Assembly: GCA_040544425.1 (NCBI GenBank) | Contig: JBEONO010000005.1 | Location: 186,001-250,000, forward strand | From: Solimicrobium sp040544425 | GTDB lineage: Bacteria > Pseudomonadota > Gammaproteobacteria > Burkholderiales > Burkholderiaceae_D | Reading direction: 5' to 3' | Length of the DNA stretch: 64,000 nt | Shown here: positions 60,202 to 64,000 of the stretch, in pieces | Position numbering within the stretch: position 1 is the stretch's first letter | Layout of the letters: every line of letters starts with the position of its first letter | Notes under the pieces: model-generated | Told to the model about the DNA's origin: nothing | Databases searched by the model: none | What the model saw: only the letters and a program-made list of their open reading frames with translations | Made by a program: the position numbers and the translations under genes

Positions 60202-62043
60202 ATGCTGAATAAAAAATTGCTGTTGATCCTTGCTCTCCTGCCGCTCATTTCTTTTGCGGAAGTCCAGACCATCAAAGACGCCGCCCAAGAGGCGGTGCTC
60301 ACCAATCCTGAGGTCTTGCTTAAGTGGCATGCTTTTCAGGCAGCCAAGGGCGAACGTGATGTTGCCTTTGGAAACTATTATCCCCACGTCGATGTCCAGG
60401 CAAACACCGGTTACGAAAGACACAGTGATCCACTGCTGGTCAATAACTACAATTCGCACGGGCAATCGATTACCTTGTCGCAAATGATTTATGACGGATT
60501 TGCCACCAGTAACGAAGTGGACCGATTGGACCACAACCGTTTGGTCAAACTGTACGAACTCTATGACGTGACCGAAACCACGACGCTGGAAGTGGCGCAC
60601 GCCCATCTGGACGTGCTGCGTTACCGGAAGCTGGTTGGATTTGCGGAAGAAAATTATGTACAACACCGCGCGCTCTACGATCAATTGCTCAGCAAAGCCA
60701 AAGCCGGCGTTGGTCGTCGCGTCGATCTGGAGCAGTCGGCCGGTCGATTGGCATTGGCCGAAGCCAATCTGTTAAGCGAAACCTCCAACCTGCACGACGT
60801 CAGCGCGCGCTACCAGCGTCTGGTTGGTCAGAGACCGGGTAAAAATCTGGATGAGCCAGTTGGATTAAACCAGGGAATACCGCCGGAACTGGGCAGTGCC
60901 TTACAAATTTCCAATACCAGCAATCCAGCGATACTGGCCGCCATCGAAAATATCCGCGTCGCCGACAGTGATGCATCCGGCCATCGCAGCGCATTCCAGC
61001 CGCGGGTTGACGTGCGTCTCAGTGACCAACATGGCACGAATATCAACAGCGAGATTGGCCAGTCCAAAGACAAGACCGCCGAGGTTGTACTGACCTGGAA
61101 TTTATTCAATGGCTTCAGCGATCGCGCCAAACTGCACCAATTGGCCGACCAGATCAACATGTCGCGCGACTATCGCGACAAGGTCTGCCGTGACATGCGT
61201 CAAAACCTGGAAATTGCGTATAACGACAATCACAAAATTGCCGAACTGCTGAAATATTTGGATCAGCATCAGCTGTCGATTGAGAAAGCCCGCGACGCCT
61301 ATCGGCAACAATTTGATATCGGCCAACGCACCCTGCTTGATTTACTCGATACCGAAAACGAATTGTTTCAGGCCCGGCGCGCATATGTTGAAGCCGAATA
61401 CGATCAGCAGGTGGCATTTGCCCGGGTTCAGGCAGGCATGGGTAACCTGTTTCGGGTGCTGGGTCTGTCTCGTCCTGATGCCGGACCTCTGCCTAAATTC
61501 AGCAACGATGATCACGAGGGCGAAATTGCCAATTGTCCGATCGAAGCGCCTGAAACTTATGTTGCCAATAAAGTTGACCTGGATCAGCGTGCTGCCGCCC
61601 TGTTGAAAGGATTTGCACCGGTTGTCACACCGCCCGCAACGGAATCAGCGACACCGGCGGAAGTCAAGAAAACCGTCACCGTGCCGGAAACTGGCGCAGC
61701 ACAGACACTGATCAATGACGCCTTAAACGGCTGGCGCCAGGCTTGGTCGGCACGCGACACGGACAAATATCTCCAGTTCTATGCGCCGCTGTTCAAGGCC
61801 TCGATTGATGCCAGCCACGAGAAATGGTTGAGTCGCCGCCAGCGCAGGATTGGCGAGAAAAAACAGATCTCGGTTGATCTGTCGGATCTGCAATTCAAGT
61901 TCACTGATGCGACCCATGCCACGACAATTTTTCATCAAAAATACAGCAGCGATATTTATCATGATGTGGTTCTGAAAACATTGGATTGGGAATTGATCGA
62001 CGGACGCTGGTTAATTACGCTGGAGAACCCTGAAGCCTATTAA
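60202..62043 (+). CDS. TolC-family type I secretion outer membrane protein fused to a C-terminal NTF2-like domain
   Basis: About 613 residues, some 150 more than a plain TolC. Signal peptide (MLNKKLLLILALLPLISFAE), two outer-membrane-efflux repeats (~25-430; TIKDAAQEAVLTNPEVLLKW, then VVLTWNLFNGF and DIGQRTLLDLLDTENELFQ), a Pro/Thr/Val linker (~470-500), and a C-terminal domain (~502-613) reading LINDALNGWRQAWSARDTDK, FYAPLFKAS and DGRWLITLENPE, the pattern of SnoaL/NTF2-like folds. ATG 60202 is used; a TTG at 60172 is less likely. It is the probable outer-membrane duct (LapE role) for the secretion ATPase encoded next. The tail might bind peptidoglycan or sugar in the periplasm, but this is unknown. 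Confidence 0.88.
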   Translation: MLNKKLLLILALLPLISFAEVQTIKDAAQEAVLTNPEVLLKWHAFQAAKGERDVAFGNYYPHVDVQANTGYERHSDPLLVNNYNSHGQSITLSQMIYDGFATSNEVDRLDHNRLVKLYELYDVTETTTLEVAHAHLDVLRYRKLVGFAEENYVQHRALYDQLLSKAKAGVGRRVDLEQSAGRLALAEANLLSETSNLHDVSARYQRLVGQRPGKNLDEPVGLNQGIPPELGSALQISNTSNPAILAAIENIRVADSDASGHRSAFQPRVDVRLSDQHGTNINSEIGQSKDKTAEVVLTWNLFNGFSDRAKLHQLADQINMSRDYRDKVCRDMRQNLEIAYNDNHKIAELLKYLDQHQLSIEKARDAYRQQFDIGQRTLLDLLDTENELFQARRAYVEAEYDQQVAFARVQAGMGNLFRVLGLSRPDAGPLPKFSNDDHEGEIANCPIEAPETYVANKVDLDQRAAALLKGFAPVVTPPATESATPAEVKKTVTVPETGAAQTLINDALNGWRQAWSARDTDKYLQFYAPLFKASIDASHEKWLSRRQRRIGEKKQISVDLSDLQFKFTDATHATTIFHQKYSSDIYHDVVLKTLDWELIDGRWLITLENPEAY

Positions 62044-62105
62044 TCACACTGTATTGAGCGCAATTTGACACCACTGAACATCGACTGCAAGTATCGGACC
62101 CATCA

Positions 62106-64000
62106 ATGACAGCAAACGAAACCTCGCCAATCGATCCGCCAAACGCGATGCATGTCATCAGGGAAGCAGCTGCCAAACCAGGCATAGAGGTAGATTTATC
62201 TGAAGATCAACTACACACCGATCCGCTGCTCGATTGTCTGGTAGAACTGACCCGCATCTACGGTCGCCCCAGCACACGCGCAGCGCTGTCTGCCGGTCTG
62301 CCACTGTCAAAACTGGGGCTGACACCGTCACTGTTTGCGCGCGCCGCATCCAATGCCGGTTTCTCGGGAAGAGTCGTACGTCGCGCACTGGACAAAATTG
62401 ACGCAGCCCTGCTTCCGGCAATCCTGCTGCTCAACGACAATCAAGCCTGTGTTTTATTGAGTTGGAACCAGGTTACCGGCAATGCCAAATTACTTTTTCC
62501 CGATTCCGGGCAAGGCGAAGTATTCCTGTCTCTCGAGGCTTTGCGCGAACGCTATACCGGCATCACCCTGTTCGCGCGCCCGCGATTTCGGTTCGACAAG
62601 CGCACCCCCTCGGTAGTCGACGTAGTCCAAAAACACTGGTTCTGGGCCGCACTGTTCGAACAGATACCCTTGTTCAAAGACATCCTCGCCGCGGCGCTCC
62701 TGATTAATATCTTTGGCATCGCGATGCCGCTGTTTTCAATGAATGTCTATGATCGCGTGGTGCCGAACTATGCGGTCGAGACTCTGTGGGTATTTGCCGT
62801 CGGCATGACCTTGGTACTGGTGCTTGACTATGTGATTCGCTTATTGCGCGGACATTTTGTCGATCTGGCCAGCGCCCGCATCGATTTAAAATTATCCGGT
62901 CTGATCATGGAGCGTGTGTTGGGAATGCGTATGGCGCAACGCCCGGCTTCGGTGGGCGCGTTCGCCTCCAATCTGCGTTCGTTCGAAACGGTGCGTGACT
63001 TCATTGCATCAGCAACCGTGACGACTATCATTGACCTGCCCTTCGCGCTGATTTTTTTGGTGGTGATCGCCTGGATCTCCTGGCCTCTGGTGTTTTTGCC
63101 GATGATCGGGATTGTGCTGGTCATCCTGTACGGCTACCTCATCCAGCACCGCATGCGCGAATTATCCGAAACGACTTTCCGCGCCTCGGCCTTGCGCAAT
63201 GCCACCCTGGTAGAGAGTCTGACCGCACTGGAAACCATCAAAGCCAACGGTGCCGAAAGCCAGATGCAGGCCAAGTGGGAAAAGACCACCGCATTCCTGG
63301 CGCGCGTAAATGCCCAGTTACGCTTGCTGTCTGCATCGACCATGAACGGCGCTTCGGCGATTCAGCAATTTATTAATGTCGCCATTGTGGTGGCCGGGGT
63401 GTATCTGATTCATGAGCATATGTTGACCATGGGTGGTTTGATCGCCTCCACCATGCTGGCTGGCCGGGCTATGGCACCCTTGTCGCAGATCGTCGGTTTG
63501 CTGCTGCAATTCGAAAATGCCAAGGTCGCAATGAAAGCGCTGGAAGGCATCATGAACACGCCAAACGAACGCAGCGAAGAAGCGTCGTTTGTACATCGGC
63601 CTGAAATCCGCGGTCATATCGAATTCAAGGATGTGCAGTTCAATTATCCAGGCCGCGAGGAACAGGCTTTGCGCGGCATCAATCTGACGATCAAGCCGGG
63701 CGAACATGTCGCCATCATTGGCCGGGTTGGTTCGGGCAAGTCCACGCTGCAAAAACTCATCCTCGGTCTGTATGCACCCACCAAAGGAGCCGTGCTGCTG
63801 GATGGAGTCGATCTGCGCCAGCTGGACCCCGCCGATCTACGCCGCAGCCTCGGCTATGTGGCTCAGGATTCGACGCTGTTTTATGGCAGCCTGCGGGAAA
63901 ACATCACGATCCGTGCTCCTTACGCGGATGATCGCGCGCTGGTCGCTGCAGCCGAACTGGCCGGACTGACTGAATTCGTGAACAGTCATCCAGAAGGTTT
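62106..64000 (+). CDS. Type I secretion system permease/ATPase, LapB-like (3' end beyond the right edge)
   Basis: At least 631 residues, open at the right edge. Domain order: N-terminal C39-peptidase-like domain (~35-170; LLDCLVELTRIYGRP), which lacks the usual catalytic Cys motif and so should only bind substrate; six-helix ABC membrane domain (~190-460; FSMNVYDRVVPNYAVETLWV); nucleotide-binding domain with Walker A GRVGSGKST (539-547) and Q-loop GYVAQDSTLF. It exports large RTX-type adhesins in one step. ATG 62106 is 62 bases after the TolC-family gene. An HlyD-type adaptor and the adhesin itself should lie further right. Confidence 0.92.
   Translation, partial: MTANETSPIDPPNAMHVIREAAAKPGIEVDLSEDQLHTDPLLDCLVELTRIYGRPSTRAALSAGLPLSKLGLTPSLFARAASNAGFSGRVVRRALDKIDAALLPAILLLNDNQACVLLSWNQVTGNAKLLFPDSGQGEVFLSLEALRERYTGITLFARPRFRFDKRTPSVVDVVQKHWFWAALFEQIPLFKDILAAALLINIFGIAMPLFSMNVYDRVVPNYAVETLWVFAVGMTLVLVLDYVIRLLRGHFVDLASARIDLKLSGLIMERVLGMRMAQRPASVGAFASNLRSFETVRDFIASATVTTIIDLPFALIFLVVIAWISWPLVFLPMIGIVLVILYGYLIQHRMRELSETTFRASALRNATLVESLTALETIKANGAESQMQAKWEKTTAFLARVNAQLRLLSASTMNGASAIQQFINVAIVVAGVYLIHEHMLTMGGLIASTMLAGRAMAPLSQIVGLLLQFENAKVAMKALEGIMNTPNERSEEASFVHRPEIRGHIEFKDVQFNYPGREEQALRGINLTIKPGEHVAIIGRVGSGKSTLQKLILGLYAPTKGAVLLDGVDLRQLDPADLRRSLGYVAQDSTLFYGSLRENITIRAPYADDRALVAAAELAGLTEFVNSHPEG

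Noticed and set aside
1..64000. CRISPR array, insertion sequence, prophage or integrative element
   Set aside because: No regularly spaced direct repeats, transposase, integrase or phage structural genes were seen; gene order is largely conserved chromosomal.

Overview
The window is a continuous piece of chromosome from a Gram-negative betaproteobacterium of the Burkholderiales, most likely Oxalobacteraceae (Undibacterium/Herminiimonas type). This placement is inferred from gene order: the rpsB-tsf-pyrH-frr-uppS-cdsA-dxr-rseP-bamA-skp-lpxD-fabZ-lpxA-lpxB run, the tig-clpP-clpX-lon run, waaA next to a pcm-rhodanese-tolC block, and a LexA box of the CTGT-N8-ACAG type. GC is close to one half. 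I see no IS element, prophage, CRISPR array or rRNA. There is one tRNA, tRNA-Leu(UAG).

Layout. 1-3.3 kb: a flavin disulfide reductase translationally coupled to a TcyP-type cystine symporter, then an MFS anion symporter. 3.4-4.4 kb: two tandem paralogous exported proteins of unknown function. 4.4-11.2 kb (minus strand): a diguanylate cyclase, then a kleisin/KITE/SMC trio resembling MksFEB or Wadjet JetABC but with no nuclease gene, then a flavin reductase coupled to a SemiSWEET transporter. 11.3-14.2 kb: a sulfide/persulfide locus (BigR-like ArsR repressor, two half-size YeeE/YedE channels, an exported glutathione peroxidase, and a divergent persulfide-dioxygenase-like hydrolase) around an AT-rich repeated operator. 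14.3-22 kb: an S46 dipeptidyl-peptidase, waaA, tolC, rhodanese, pcm, a TetR regulator and rsuA. 22-27.9 kb: a membrane diguanylate cyclase, ahpC-ahpF, hemN and a small exported Ala/Thr-rich protein. 28-43 kb: tatD and the envelope/translation supercluster. 43-45.6 kb: an ABC exporter. 45.9-50.8 kb: map, glnD, a pseudouridine synthase and lexA. 50.9-57 kb: lon, clpX, clpP, tig and tRNA-Leu. 57.3-64 kb: a Lap-type biofilm module, with lapD and lapG on the minus strand divergent from a TolC-family protein and a LapB-like type I secretion ATPase that runs off the right edge.

How the parts work together. The 28-43 kb block joins ribosome biogenesis (S2, EF-Ts, ribosome recycling), isoprenoid and phospholipid precursors (Dxr, UppS, CdsA) and outer-membrane assembly (RseP, BamA, Skp, lipid A enzymes). 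waaA adds Kdo to the lipid A made by the lpx genes. The Lap block should tie cyclic-di-GMP level to retention of a giant adhesin; two GGDEF proteins elsewhere in the window, both with intact active and inhibitory sites, could supply the signal. The sulfur locus, AhpCF and the exported glutathione peroxidase form an oxidant/reactive-sulfur defence set.

Most worth a second look: the nuclease-less SMC operon with its upstream diguanylate cyclase; the TolC protein fused to an NTF2-like domain; the LapG homologue with altered residues beside its catalytic Cys; and the tandem exported paralogues near 3.4-4.4 kb.
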